From: Ophthalmolycus amberensis
Taxonomy: Eukaryota > Chordata > Actinopteri > Perciformes > Zoarcidae
Length of the DNA: 64,000 bases
Direction of reading: 5' to 3'
NCBI GenBank assembly: GCA_024529925.1
Contig: JAFEUB010000893.1
Span: 629,001 to 693,000 of the forward strand
Each line of letters starts with the position of its first letter. The first letter of the stretch is position 1. This document shows positions 28,380 through 39,769 of this stretch, piece after piece. Under the pieces are notes generated by a model that was given only the letters and a program-made list of their open reading frames with translations, made no database searches and was not told the DNA's origin. The position numbers were made by a program, and so were the translations under genes.

Positions 28380-31300
28380 CTGAGAATGGAGAGCACAGCC
28401 CGATCCACCGGTCCGGTGAAGTTTCAAAAGTCAAGACCTCAGTAGATCCCAAGTCCTGCAAGAACCACAATGAGGCCCTTAAACTCACTCCTAGAAAGGC
28501 CGAGGGAGAGATCAGTCCATACCAGCCTCGGCCACCCTTACTACCCAGGCTGTCAAAGTCCAGCAAAAGTGTCTCAGTGGAGGAGACCGTGAGAGCCAGG
28601 AGGCTGAGAAACAGCCAGGAGAGTCTGAGTGACCCGGTTGAGACCGGCTCCTCCACAGACTCGCTTAAAGAGGACCAAACAGCTCCAGGTGGGTTCGTTC
28701 TCAGCGATGACGCCCCCATCCGGACTGACCAGGACTCCGACGCGAGACTCCTCTCTGCTGTCACGACGGGATTCCCAGTCTTCCGGGACAGAGGTAGCAG
28801 TCTCTCCGAGTATGAAAGGAGGCCCCACAGTCAGCAGAGCGACCCCACGGACCACCGAGCGGGGCCCACCAAGCTGCGTCTGTCTCCGGTGCAACCCACA
28901 GGGACGCTGCCCGCTCTGGAGAAGAGCTTTGCGTCAGCCCCTTTGAGGGCTGCTAATAGGATTGACAGGGATTGTTTGGATTACGGCGTGTTGCCGAGAG
29001 AGAAACTCGGGGAGAGACTCCACAGGAACCTGAGCGACAGCCGGCTTCTGGAGAACATGGGGTCGGATAGTGCCTCTGTCAACTCCATGAGGTCCAGCTA
29101 CAGCGTGCTCAGCCCCATCAGACCGCAGGACGTGAGGAACAGGTACAGTAAGCAATGGTGTATATCCTGACCATGGAGGTGATATCATCCCCAGGATGGA
29201 AGTGAAGGCTCTTTTGGAAGGCTTACTCTTTATGGTGTCAGAGAGAAGGCTTTTAAAGACCGGTCTGTTTCAAGAGTACCTAAGATCGGTCTGAGCTCTG
29301 ACCAAGCTTCACCTACCTACGCCTTGTGCCAAAAGAAAAGTGCTCGAAAGAAAGTGCTGAGGTTCCTTTCCGGTGTGTGTTTTCTCAGGAGCTTTCTGGA
29401 GGGCAGCGTGCTGGGGAGCGGTGCCTTGCTCGGGGCTGAGGAGCTGGACCGCCACTTCCCCGACAGGAGAATGGGCGTCTACGTAGCCACTTGGAACATG
29501 CAGGGAGAGAAGGTATAGCGGAGGACATCGTGACCCAGCAGCATCTCCCAGACTAAGAACCATTTAAAGTCGTACTACTGAGTTGTAACCAAGTTTCTAT
29601 CGTTTTCAGGGGCTTCCAACAAACTTAGATGATCTCCTCCTTCCAACGGATTCTAAATTTGCACAAGACTTTTATATTATTGGGGTCCAGGAGGGCTGTC
29701 CTGACAAGTGTGTTATGTTTTCCTTTGATTTGAATCATCACGGAATTAAAGTGAGTTATTATAACTGATGGTGACTGTGACTGTGAATGTGTGTGCAGAA
29801 AGGAGTGGGAGACCCGTCTTCAGGAGACTCTGGGCCCTTACTACGTCATGCTATATGCAGCATCACATGGGGTTTTGTATCTCACTGTATTTGTCAGAAG
29901 AGACCTCATCTGGTTCTGCTCAGGTAATAAACTCGCTCCTTGCTTATATTATGTGTGTTTTGTGCAGATTATTGGAAGATGATTGAAATATACATGACTT
30001 TCTGGTACACAGTTAGTTTTTAGTTCATCTTTATTGTCCATAAAAGCATTTTGTTGTGGTGACATGTTTCTTTTATGGACACTGCACATCCTTTATGTTT
30101 GAGTCTATCTGATTGCACTGTTAAGGCTCTGATACTGACCACAACATTGTGTGCTGTTGACTCACGCAGAGGTGGAGCATGCCACGGTCACAACCAGGAT
30201 CATCTCTCAGATCAAGACCAAAGGGGCTGTGGGAATCGCCCTCACTTTTTTTGGCACTTCCTTCCTCTTCATCACATCCCATTTTACCTGTGAGTAGTTT
30301 CCCAGAAAGTTGGGGAGGCCGCAGACTGAAGCAGTGATTTATTATACCAAGATAAGTAGATAGATCGATAGGACCAGTTGGAGAGTTGTACTAAAGTCTT
30401 CTAATTTCTGATTCTGCTTCCAGCCGGAGATGCCAAAGTTTACGAGAGAGTACTAGATTACAACAAGATCATCGAGGCTCTAGCTCTTCCCAAAGGCCTT
30501 CCAGACACCAACCCATATCGCTCCACAGCATGTAAGACTCCATCATCTTGTGGGAAAGACGTGACAAATCAAAACAACAAGGACGGAGTCGTCTCAACAC
30601 GATCAAACTTTAACATATTAACCCGCAGCAGTCAGCCTCATATTCTGGGTTGAAATATCATCTTGTGGAACATTCTGGAAATGGGATAAATTATATTTTA
30701 CTCATTCGTCATTTTCAAAAGATAAATGACTTAAACAAGGTATTCCTTCACTGGATTCTTGTCGGTTCACAAATGATGCATTTCTGCACAAATTGCTACT
30801 TCTTTTTCCAAAATAGGTTTTTTTAGCTGTAGCAATTCTAACCCATTCTTTGACCCTGCTGTTGACTGCAGAATAAAATGTATTGTTGTTCATGTACGGT
30901 ACTTAGTTTCAAGCCTTGGTGTTGATAAGAATAATGGCTGGTAGTCTGATGATCACAGGATGTCCTTTTTATTGTAGCTGACGTCACCACAAGATTCGAC
31001 CAGGTCTTCTGGTGTGGAGATTTTAACTTCCGGCTGTGCAAAGACCGGGTCGACGTGGAGGCCATCATGAACCGCACAGTGGGCAGAGACATGGGCCCTC
31101 TGTTGGAGCATGACCAGCTCTCCAAGGAGATGAAGGACGGTATGCTCGCATGTTCTCTGTGAAAACATTTCTAAAAGTTTATAGAAGTAGGTCGATGTGT
31201 GTTTGATTGATTCTCATCGTGCGAATGTGCTGGCTTTCCCCTTCCAGGTTCAATCTTTAAAGGTTTCCAAGAGGCACCGATACACTTCCTCCCCACATAC

Positions 31301-31806
31301 AAGTTTGACATCGGCTGTGATATCTACGACACAACTTCTAAACAGAGAACGCCTTCGTACACAGTAAGAAAAAAGAAAGAATATCAAGCCTCCATAATAA
31401 GCCAAACATTCAGCATATTGTGGCTCTCAGCCGGGTTGAACCTCTCCGTGCGCGTTCACAGGACAGGATCTTGTTCAGGAGCCGGCAGGCTGATGACATA
31501 AAAGTGGTCAAGTACACCAGCTGCTCCAGCATCAAGACCTCAGACCACCGGCCCGTCGTCAGCGTCTTCCAGGTCAAACTCAGGCCGGGCAGAGACAAGT
31601 GAGTCCCACTGACCGTCATTTTATTTAGACTTCATAGGTCAGGTGTGTATCATTTGTTTGTGTTGTTTAGTATTCCACTGGGCGCGGGACAGTTCGACAG
31701 AGACGTGTACTTGGAGGGCATCAGGAGGAGGATCACCAGAGAGCTGAAGAGGAAGGAGGCCATGAAGAACCAAAGCAGCAGCAGCAGCATCTGCACCATC
31801 TCCTGA
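28376..31806 (+). CDS. inpp5e: Phosphatidylinositol polyphosphate 5-phosphatase type IV
   Basis: Ten coding exons: 28376-29142, 29389-29512, 29610-29707, 29799-29923, 30170-30289, 30424-30531, 30978-31139, 31248-31363, 31462-31598, 31671-31806. Phases close throughout and give 630 residues (human about 644). Exon 1 codes a Ser/Pro-rich, probably disordered N-terminal third (about 255 residues). The catalytic domain follows: VATWNMQG, the GVQEG block, TSHFTSGD, the WCGDFNFR block and SDHRPV, all hallmarks of Mg-dependent inositol 5-phosphatases. The last four residues are CTIS, a CaaX farnesylation box. The enzyme removes the 5-phosphate from PI(4,5)P2 and PI(3,4,5)P3 and keeps the ciliary membrane rich in PI4P. 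A noncoding first exon ending near 27,725 (CCAGAG|GTAACT) spliced to 28,307 is likely. AATAAA lies at 32,762. It converges with pmpca. Confidence 0.96.
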
Positions 31807-32770
31807 ACCAGAAACTGGAATGTACAACCAGGCGGGCGGAACAAAGGACCAATAGGAAACCAGAGTTGTCTTAACTACACAGAGCCCAGTGCTGGTGGTG
31901 ACTTAGCAGAGTGTGCCCTCTGTTGGTCATTGTTGGGAACTGTCTGTGTGTGGCTGTACCTGAGGGCAGGGACCTTGAGGTCAGACACAGGTTTGCAGAC
32001 TCAGTCTGGCCTTTATTTATTCAGCCCCCTCCACTCAAACATGACAGACTGAAGGGGGGGGGGGGGGGGGGGCTGCTGCCGTCGTGGCTTACTCTTCAGT
32101 CACATGCTCCGGTGTGCACTGATCTAACCTTAAAGGCTCCGTTACTGCATTCGTTCTCTCATTTTCTTTTTTAGGTGTTTCCAAAGCATCAGGAACCACG
32201 ATGTTACGTTTTCCTGTTTTCAGATGCCTTGTGAATTTGTCATCAAATATAAATGTAAAATGAATACAAACATAATTGCATTTTGGTGGCACATTGAGGT
32301 GCACTTTTTAAATTGAATTTCAGCGTCTGCCATTGGTCGATTTTGACTTGAATTTAGTTCTCAGCTTGTTCTGTAGGAGGGAGACGATATACGCCTGAAC
32401 GCTTCAGTCAGGAGGTTGTTACTTGTTACACACCTACTGTTGAATTTCAGGGAGAACAAATGTATTTGATAGCTTGTATTTAACTATTTTGCAGGAACTC
32501 ACTAAATATGAAAACGCCTGTCACCTTTTCTCTTATTGGGCCAAGTGATCCTTCTCAACTTTAACTGTAACTCGATGCCTTACCCTTCAGCTCCAGTGTA
32601 CATGTACTCTATGTAAGTTACCATTTTAATGAATACTGCATTCCCAGCATGAAGAATAGTCTGCTCTAAAAAGTGCCTGTCAGTGTTGTTTTTATTTCCA
32701 TAAGACCTTTTAACTTTATCTGCATATTTTTATAAGTCACTCTAATGTAACATCGCAAACAAATAAATAA
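31807..32770 (+). other. inpp5e 3' untranslated region
   Basis: No coding frame. A run of 18 or so G lies at about 32,056-32,073. The sequence runs to AATAAATAATAA at 32,762, the likely polyadenylation signal. Confidence 0.55.
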
Positions 32771-33520
32771 TAATTTGTTTGTTGGCTAAACTTTGTACAA
32801 AACCATTTATTTTATCCTGTTTATATATATATATATTTTAATTTGAAAGGGCATCTACACAACCACAAAATACAAAAAAATTAGTTTTCAATCTCTTTAC
32901 ACTCACTGATACACGACGACAGAACACATGACTTCAGTGTGGAGGACTAATTGGCTAGTTGTGAGGTTTCTCACATCTACCCCCAAAAAAAACTCCAAGG
33001 ATTTCTTTATTCATATTTAACCATCACTTTGTGTAGATATCCTACATTTGTGAAGAGACGGCTCAAGATCCAGCTCTAAAACCAGTCGAGACACTGCTGG
33101 GCATGTTAGCCGCTCCCTTCTCTCGCTTATATGCTACTTCACCTTCCCAGTGTAGGCGTCATTCATTCATAAACTTAAAGATAACAGGTTGGTATTGGGG
33201 TTTTGAAATGGGAAAAATAACACTTAAATTTTGGCTTTTGGGGCGAATTGTTCCTTTAAAACCAAACTCCTGCAAACCACCCCAGTAAATAATGAAATGA
33301 GGCTTTCCTGCCCACAATCAATAAATACAGATACTCCAACTGTAGTTAGACAAAAGGTTAACGGAGAGTAAAATGTAACGTTTCCTTTACAATCACCCCT
33401 CTCAGAGGTACAGCCGGGAGCGCCGGGGTATTAGTCCCCTCCCAGAGCGAGCTGCATCAAGTCCTGTGGTGGGAGGGAACACTAGTGTAATCTTCCAGTC
33501 CAGTATATTTACAGCGATGA
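32771..33520 (-). other. pmpca 3' untranslated region / gene junction
   Basis: Between the likely inpp5e poly(A) signal (32,762) and the pmpca stop (33,521). Minus-strand AATAAA motifs lie at 33,006-33,011 and 32,806-32,811. If the distal one is used, the two convergent transcripts end within about 50 bp of each other. An AT run is at 32,822-32,838. Confidence 0.5.
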
Positions 33521-36500
33521 CTATCGGAAGAGGCGGTACATGCGGGGCAGACGTCCGTCCTTGCTGGACAGGGCGGCCTGGATGTGTTCGTACGAGGGCA
33601 GCTCCGTCAGGTCGCCCAGAGCTGCTACTGCGGGCTTACTGCGCAGCATCTTGGTGGTCACTCTCTTAATGTCACTGGCTGTCACGTTGCCTAGAAATTA
33701 GTAGTGGACAAGTCAAAAAGAGAAATAAAACAAGTACCTCTAACAGGCATTTTAAGAGCGCTAAATTCTGGTCAGTACTCACTTATTAGATCACACAGTT
33801 CGTGTGGCAGCTTTCTCTTTCCTGTAGAGAGAACCTGGCGGCCAACATCTTCAAAAATAACCGGCCTCGACTCGAGGTTCATCATCAACATGGACTTGAG
33901 CTGAGTCTTGGCCCTCTCCAGCTCCATCTGGACATACGGGGGAGATGAGAATGGTACACTTCCATTGTTTCTTTGATCAATATCGCTTAAGTTGTGGTGG
34001 AGTGCCCGGATAGTGAAACACAGCCATTACCTCTCCTGCGCTGCCTGCCATCTGAATGAACTCTCTGGTTATTATCTCCACCATTTCCCGCACCTGGAGA
34101 CGAATGTAACAATAAGAACACGAACATCACAAAAGACCACATCAACAAACAGTCACAACAGGAAGCCATGTGCAAGTTTTGAAAACAGAACAATTTGTAA
34201 CCACGTTTTGAAGGGATAACTGCAGCAATTTAACTGCGATTGGTAACAAAAAGTCCTATTTGGTTCAAAGGGACAATAAGACATTTGAACGCCGCTGTGC
34301 TGAACCGGTACCAACCTGTCTGGGGTCTGCACTGGCATGAATACACAGCAGACCACTGTCCTCATAGCTGTGATGGTAGGCGGTGGCATTGTACATCCAA
34401 TGATGCCTACAACCGACAAGGAAAACCATCAGACTATTAGTGAAACTGACTGGTTATATTAGTGAGTTAACAATTAGGGATGTTCCTCACTACTAACTGT
34501 CCTTGATGTTTAAAAAGGAAGATTAAACGTAGAGCAGTCGACTAGTTTAAAAGTTAGAAAACACTCAAAATTGAGCACAATTTAATCTGTAAGATCCGAA
34601 AAAATATGGAGTCTATAATAGCCATTTGAAATCACATTTTTTAATAACCAAAACTGTATATTAAATGCTGCTGACATCAATGTTTATATTTGATAAAGCG
34701 GGGGGTGTGGTCTAAGAAGAGTCACAACTTCGTTGATACGCTAGGCCGCTAGCTTTAGTCTGTAGCATACATGCTAGCAGCTAAGCTAGTTTTCGTCAGG
34801 CGGCAACCTCCGGTGCTGCCAAGAAAAGCCAATGTGGAAGTGTCTGAAACCATGCACTCTCTCCACTGACCAGCAGGGGGCGACTCCTCCGGTTGAAAGA
34901 AGAAGTCCAATTGTATGGAAGTCAATGAGAAAATGTCTACTTCTCACATGATATATTGCCTCATTGTGAACATGAGTTTATGGTCTCAAGCGCTGCTGCA
35001 GGAAGAGCAGTGGCTCTCCACAGCAACAGCTGAGACAGCACATGCAAACATCTAATTAAAATAAGCTTAACCAACTAGTATTTCTGGTGGCGACTAGCAA
35101 GGGCAGCAACGTTTAATCGACTAGTCGCGTTGATGTTTGTGAGACGCTCACCTGTTGAGCACGTTCAGGTAAAGGCGGGTGAACATGCCTTTCCCGGGTC
35201 CTCCTGCCGAAAAGGAGCCACCTCCACCCATCATCATGTTGAGCACCGCGAACGGGATGAAGTCGTCCTCCTGCGAAGAGAAAACTTGTATTTAATATTT
35301 GGGAGCTTGTAGCTCACATGCATCAGCCCCCCCGAGTTGAGACTCTTCAGGACAGCCGGGCACCGTGAACACCCACCAGGAAGGAGCAGCTCTCCAGGCC
35401 GATCATGATGTGGGTGAGCTCTGGGATCGGGGTGGGGCCGAGGCTCACATCCGACATATCCTTCTCCATCTAACAGCATAAAAGAAGAGGTTATTATCCT
35501 TCCAGACGAACTGTAGCAACAGTTCTGTAGCAACAGTATTACCCTTAAATAAGCAGCAGATAGAAGACAACATACAGAACCATATCAGCTACAAACAATA
35601 AAACCCAACCTTGACGATGCCACCAGTGTACTGAGCCACAGAGAGGTCCACGTTGGCCACAGCAGTTGCTCCCCACACCGGCTGCGCACCCAGCAGGTAC
35701 TTCCTGGCACATTCAACCAGCTGCTCGTGCTCGATGCCCACGCCGGCCAGCACCATCCGCTCGGGACAGTAGTAGTTACGCAGGTAGTCGTGGAGCGCGC
35801 TCTTGTCGATCTTGTCCACGTTGTCTACGGGACAGAAGCGAGGCAGCCCGACCGTGTTGCCTCGATATGCGGCCTGGAAACAAACAATGAACAATACTCT
35901 TAGAACTCTATCATAGTTCTAAGAACCGCCGTTTTTATTGTGTCCACACCGCAAGGACTAGGAGCGGTTGTAGTTCTCAGAGAGCTGTTTTAACTCCTGC
36001 TTCAGAGTCGGTACTCTCCCGTCACAAGAGGAACCATGAGTGACAGAACTAACTTATTTTTAGTAATACCAATAACAGTCTTGGTGCTTAAAAGTCCGGG
36101 ATAAATGTGTTCGCTGTCTCACAGGGAGCTGCTGCTGGAGGGTTTAAAGAAACGATGAGACTCACAGCGTGGATCATCTCAGTGAGTAAAGGTTCAGGGT
36201 CTGGCCTCATGCTCAGATCTTCCAACTCAAAGCGTACGGCCATTCTGGTCATCTCGAACTCGTCATCTGCACGGAGACGAACACAGACAATCTCAGGCCG
36301 GCAGGAGACACACAGACACTCCGCACAGTTGCCGCTGATTTGTAAGTTGAGTTAAGTGAAGAAGAGAAGATAGTAATACTAATACATAATAACAAAAATG
36401 AAAATGAATACTTAATACGAACACCAGTAACAGGGTGAAGAGTGGACTTACCCAGCAGGCGAGGATGTAGAACAGCATCAGAGAGAAGACTGACCACCGT

Positions 36501-37860
36501 GTCCAGACCCTTCACTTCAGCAGACACAGCGTACATGGTGGTATCCCTGCACATGAAAATGAATCATGCATCACACGTACAACAGCTCTATATGCATACT
36601 CTCCAACAGAAGAAAGGCCCCCAAAGGAAGGTAATAATACACAAACGTTAGCTTTATAACACAGAAACAGACATTGAGCTGAAAGACTACCTTGATGTTT
36701 GGCAGTCACATATCCCTCCGTGTTTTTCCAACGTGAGGAGGATTTCATCTTTACTCCCGTACTGAGCTGTGGACTACAGATTTAAAACGTCATCTCACGT
36801 GCCTCAACATGCTTGACATTTCTCTTTGTGGTCTTCACTGTGTTGTACTTACAGAAAAGGCAAGTTTCTCTACGAAGTGGCCTATCCCACTCGGGTACTT
36901 TGCTTCATGTCTGGATCCAGAATTTACTAAAACTAAAAAGAAGAACGAGAACAAACACATTGTATCTACTTCAGCCAGATCCCAGAGACAAGTGGATATT
37001 GTGAAGTGCATATAACTGCTGTAACTTACTTCCGACTGTGCAGAACTGACCAAACTTGTTTTGGGAAGCGACTTTGAGGCCATTTTCTAGAGTAGTGATC
37101 TTGGTCTCGTATTTCTCCAGACCATCCCCAGATGCGAATACAGGTTTGGGGATCCCAGGCAGCGGTTCAGAGAGGGAGATATTTGGGTACCGGCCACCGC
37201 TGCTGTACTTTCTGTAAGCTGCGATCCCGAACCTTTGAGAAAAACAAAGCAATGCTCCTTTAATGTATTTCAAGCGACGTGAGGCCAGTTGTGAAAACAG
37301 TGTTTGAATCCATAACTTCAGCAAAGATAGAATAGCCTTCAGATTTAGTCTAAATTCATTGAAAATGTATGAAATAAATGGAGTGAACTACATTTTAGAC
37401 AACCCTCTCAGTTGTAGTTATAATGAGAAGCACAACCTCGAAACAAATATCACCTCTTTAAAACGGTATCAATTAAAGTGTAATAAACGGTAAAAGCACA
37501 GCTACATCACCTACACAATGTGCCGTCTTTATCTCTACAGCCCCCCTCTAAACACCGGTGACTTTATTTACTCGTGATGCAACATTAGTCATCCTGACAG
37601 CAAGACCACCGCTTCTTAGACGGCTAACACTTAGCATCGAGCTAACCGAGCGAGCTAACCGTGGTGAGGAGGACGTACAGAAGTTATGACGCTGCAGTTG
37701 TCAGGGAGATATTTGACCCCGGCAGTACTGAATGTACCGCTGATGTTGTTTCCCTGTTTTTAACTCGAGTCTGGCGCTGACTTAAGAGCATTTATTTTGA
37801 AAAACAAATCTACCTTTGAACACCACTCCAGGTTCTACATCTCGACATGTGAGTCGCCAT
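33521..37860 (-). CDS. pmpca: Mitochondrial processing peptidase subunit alpha
   Basis: Thirteen coding exons on the minus strand: 37814-37860, 37030-37232, 36853-36932, 36691-36773, 36452-36546, 36166-36266, 35610-35873, 35377-35469, 35152-35270, 34316-34406, 34031-34093, 33783-33927, 33521-33690. All phases close and give 517 residues (human 525). The first exons code an Arg-rich matrix targeting sequence without acidic residues (MATHMSRCRTW and following). Then come the M16-family fold with KVASQNKFGQFCTVG, ILVNSGSR and the glycine-rich loop GGGGSFSAGGPGKG, which in the alpha subunit recognises presequences. The zinc-binding HxxEH motif of the beta subunit is replaced by HFVEK, as expected for the non-catalytic alpha subunit. 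With the beta subunit it removes targeting peptides in the matrix. A second in-frame ATG is at codon 5. Possible AATAAA signals (minus) lie at 33,006-33,011 and 32,806-32,811. Confidence 0.97.
34798..34992 (+). repeat. Dispersed repeat, family F (pmpca intron)
   Basis: Shares the order GGCGGCAACCTCCG, AAGCCAAT, GCA(C/T)TCTCTC, a CGACTCC(T)CCGGTTG block, GAAGTC, ATTGTATGG, ATGAGAAAATG and GTTTATGGTCTCAA with the element at 55,759-55,965. The two copies are clearly related but diverged. It lies in the large pmpca intron between exons 34316-34406 and 35152-35270. Confidence 0.75.
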
Positions 37861-38835
37861 CTTGGATCCTCTGTGACCAGACAGTAACCCGGATGATGAT
37901 AAAAAGTTTCCTGAAGCACTTCCGCCACAAACTGCCCCCTACCCTTTCTGACTGTAAAGCACAAACAAACAGCTATATTTTTTATTTCGTTTGACAATAT
38001 ATGTTGCTGTTTTATAACCTTAAAGAGTGCTTTAGAGAACTGTATTTGTAAATGGTTAAAATGTATTGATTTTAATCAAATCTACCTACATCAACCAAAC
38101 ATCAGACTTAACACAGATTCTGACCTAAACGTGTTAAAAGTGACAAAAAAACCTACATAAAAGATCAAATATGGATCTCAGTGAGCCGCAGAGTTGATGT
38201 GAACCAGACAAATGCTGCTTCAAACTGTAACACATCTCATGTTTTCATCCTCTGACTGTTTTTAAACGCAGTCTGATGACTTCTGTGGGTTGGTAACAAA
38301 CTCAAAGCTGTCCTGTGATTATAGCTCAGTGCCAAAACACATGATAGTGGAGGTACATGACTCAAGTCCCAGCTACAAACAGGTACAGTAGCTCATTAGT
38401 AACAGTTCGCAAGTGCTGACACAAAGACATAGCTGTATGTTCACACTCTAAATTCCTGCTTTTATATATAAATATATATATATATGTATACCCCTTGGTC
38501 TTCCTCATGCTTTGTGTCACTTTACGATTGGCTAATGGGAAAATAGTGTGCTTACTGAAAGCTGCTTGCAAAGATGAAGGTTTATTAACCCTTAAAAACG
38601 ACTCTGTATCTTTGGGCTCTGGGATCCAAAACAGAACAATTGATCCTTTAGAGTGGTCTGCAGGCCAGGAGCATTTAGCTACACAAATCAATTCTGACAC
38701 AGAAGTAGGCCAGCTCTCACATAACATCACCACTTCCACCTGATTTTAAAACATTCAAGAGCTGCAGGATTTAACGGGACATTGACAAACAGCAGATTTG
38801 ACGAACTAAGTGAATGACATCCCATTAGTACCACA
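37861..38835. other. Intergenic between pmpca and the next gene
   Basis: This is the shared upstream region of two divergent genes, pmpca (minus) and the small gene at 38,836 (plus). No repeat stands out beyond an AT run at 38,465-38,485. Short open frames on both strands at 38,362-38,743 overlap one another and are probably chance. Confidence 0.45.
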
Positions 38836-39541
38836 ATGTTCTCCATCTTGCAAGCCAGCACAGTTTTATGGTTGATTTCTCAGCTTTCACGCTGCAGCTC
38901 AGCCTATGAGCTCCAGGATACCATCCACACTCTGAAAGAAGAGAACCTCCACCTGCAGCACCGACTGGAGAACCTCACCCGGGCTCTCAGGGACTTGAAA
39001 CATCTGCTGAAAGGTAACAGCTGAGAGCTATCTTGTTATTGAATTTTAATTTAGTAAATTGTCAGGATGAATAGCCATTTGTTTCACATTTAAAACAGTT
39101 TCTGAGGGAGAACGTGGCGCTGAATTCCTGCACGTCTGGAAGGAATGGTCCCAACACGGTGAGGTGAAGTTTGACATTATGGAGCAGACCCGGTTTTGGT
39201 GGGTTACATTTGTCTTTATCTTTTCCAGGCATTTGTAAGAAATTTGAGCAAAGAACTGTGTGATCAGTAGATATAATAAGTGTTTAATAGTTCATAATTA
39301 AGAATTCATAATTAGTCATAATCATAAGCGTTTTGGAAATGCATAATTAAGATAAGCATAAAGTGTTTTAGGGTTAGTAGCTAACAGTAGCAAACTTCCA
39401 CACATTAGTGCCGAGACTCACCAAACGCTGGAGCAGGCCCTCTGTTTAACTGAGCTCCATGCTGCCAAACCCACCTTCATCACTTCGGGATTCCTCCTCC
39501 TCTCACCTTTTGTCTCTATGAATCTCCTGCTGCTGTCCTGA
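38836..39541 (+). CDS. Possible small secreted coiled-coil protein
   Basis: I do not recognise this gene. Exon 1 (38836-39013) codes a hydrophobic N-terminus like a signal peptide (FSILQASTVLWLISQL) and then a Leu-rich heptad segment (ELQDTIHTLKEENLHLQHRL), which reads as a coiled coil. It ends at a good donor, AAAG|GTAACA. Exon 2 (39099-39158) follows AACAG and ends CACG|GTGAGG. A third exon from about 39372 or 39378 to the TGA at 39541 restores the frame (AETHQTLEQALCLTELH) and ends in a hydrophobic stretch (FLLLSPFVSMNLLLLS). AATAAA follows near 39,720. The total would be about 135 residues. The acceptor of exon 3 is uncertain and the last exon might be wrong. A GPI-type or anchoring tail is one reading of the hydrophobic end. 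Confidence 0.5.
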
Positions 39542-39769
39542 CTCCGAAACGCCGACATCGTTCAACAACTCCACCTGGATATCAGAGTCTCTATTAGGAA
39601 AGTATTTGTAAATGTAATTATTATCCTACAGTTTATCAATGAAATGCAGGACTAGACTTTTTCCACTGTAAATGTTCTCTCTCTCTTTTCTAAACTGTCG
39701 GTTATGCAATTGTGGTCGACAATAAATCTTTTTAACTCCTGTCTTTTGTTAGGATTGGCTTTACTTCCT

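Noticed and set aside
28303..28894. Antisense frames of over 100 codons across inpp5e exon 1
   Set aside because: Shadows of the coding strand; the plus-strand reading is a recognised protein.
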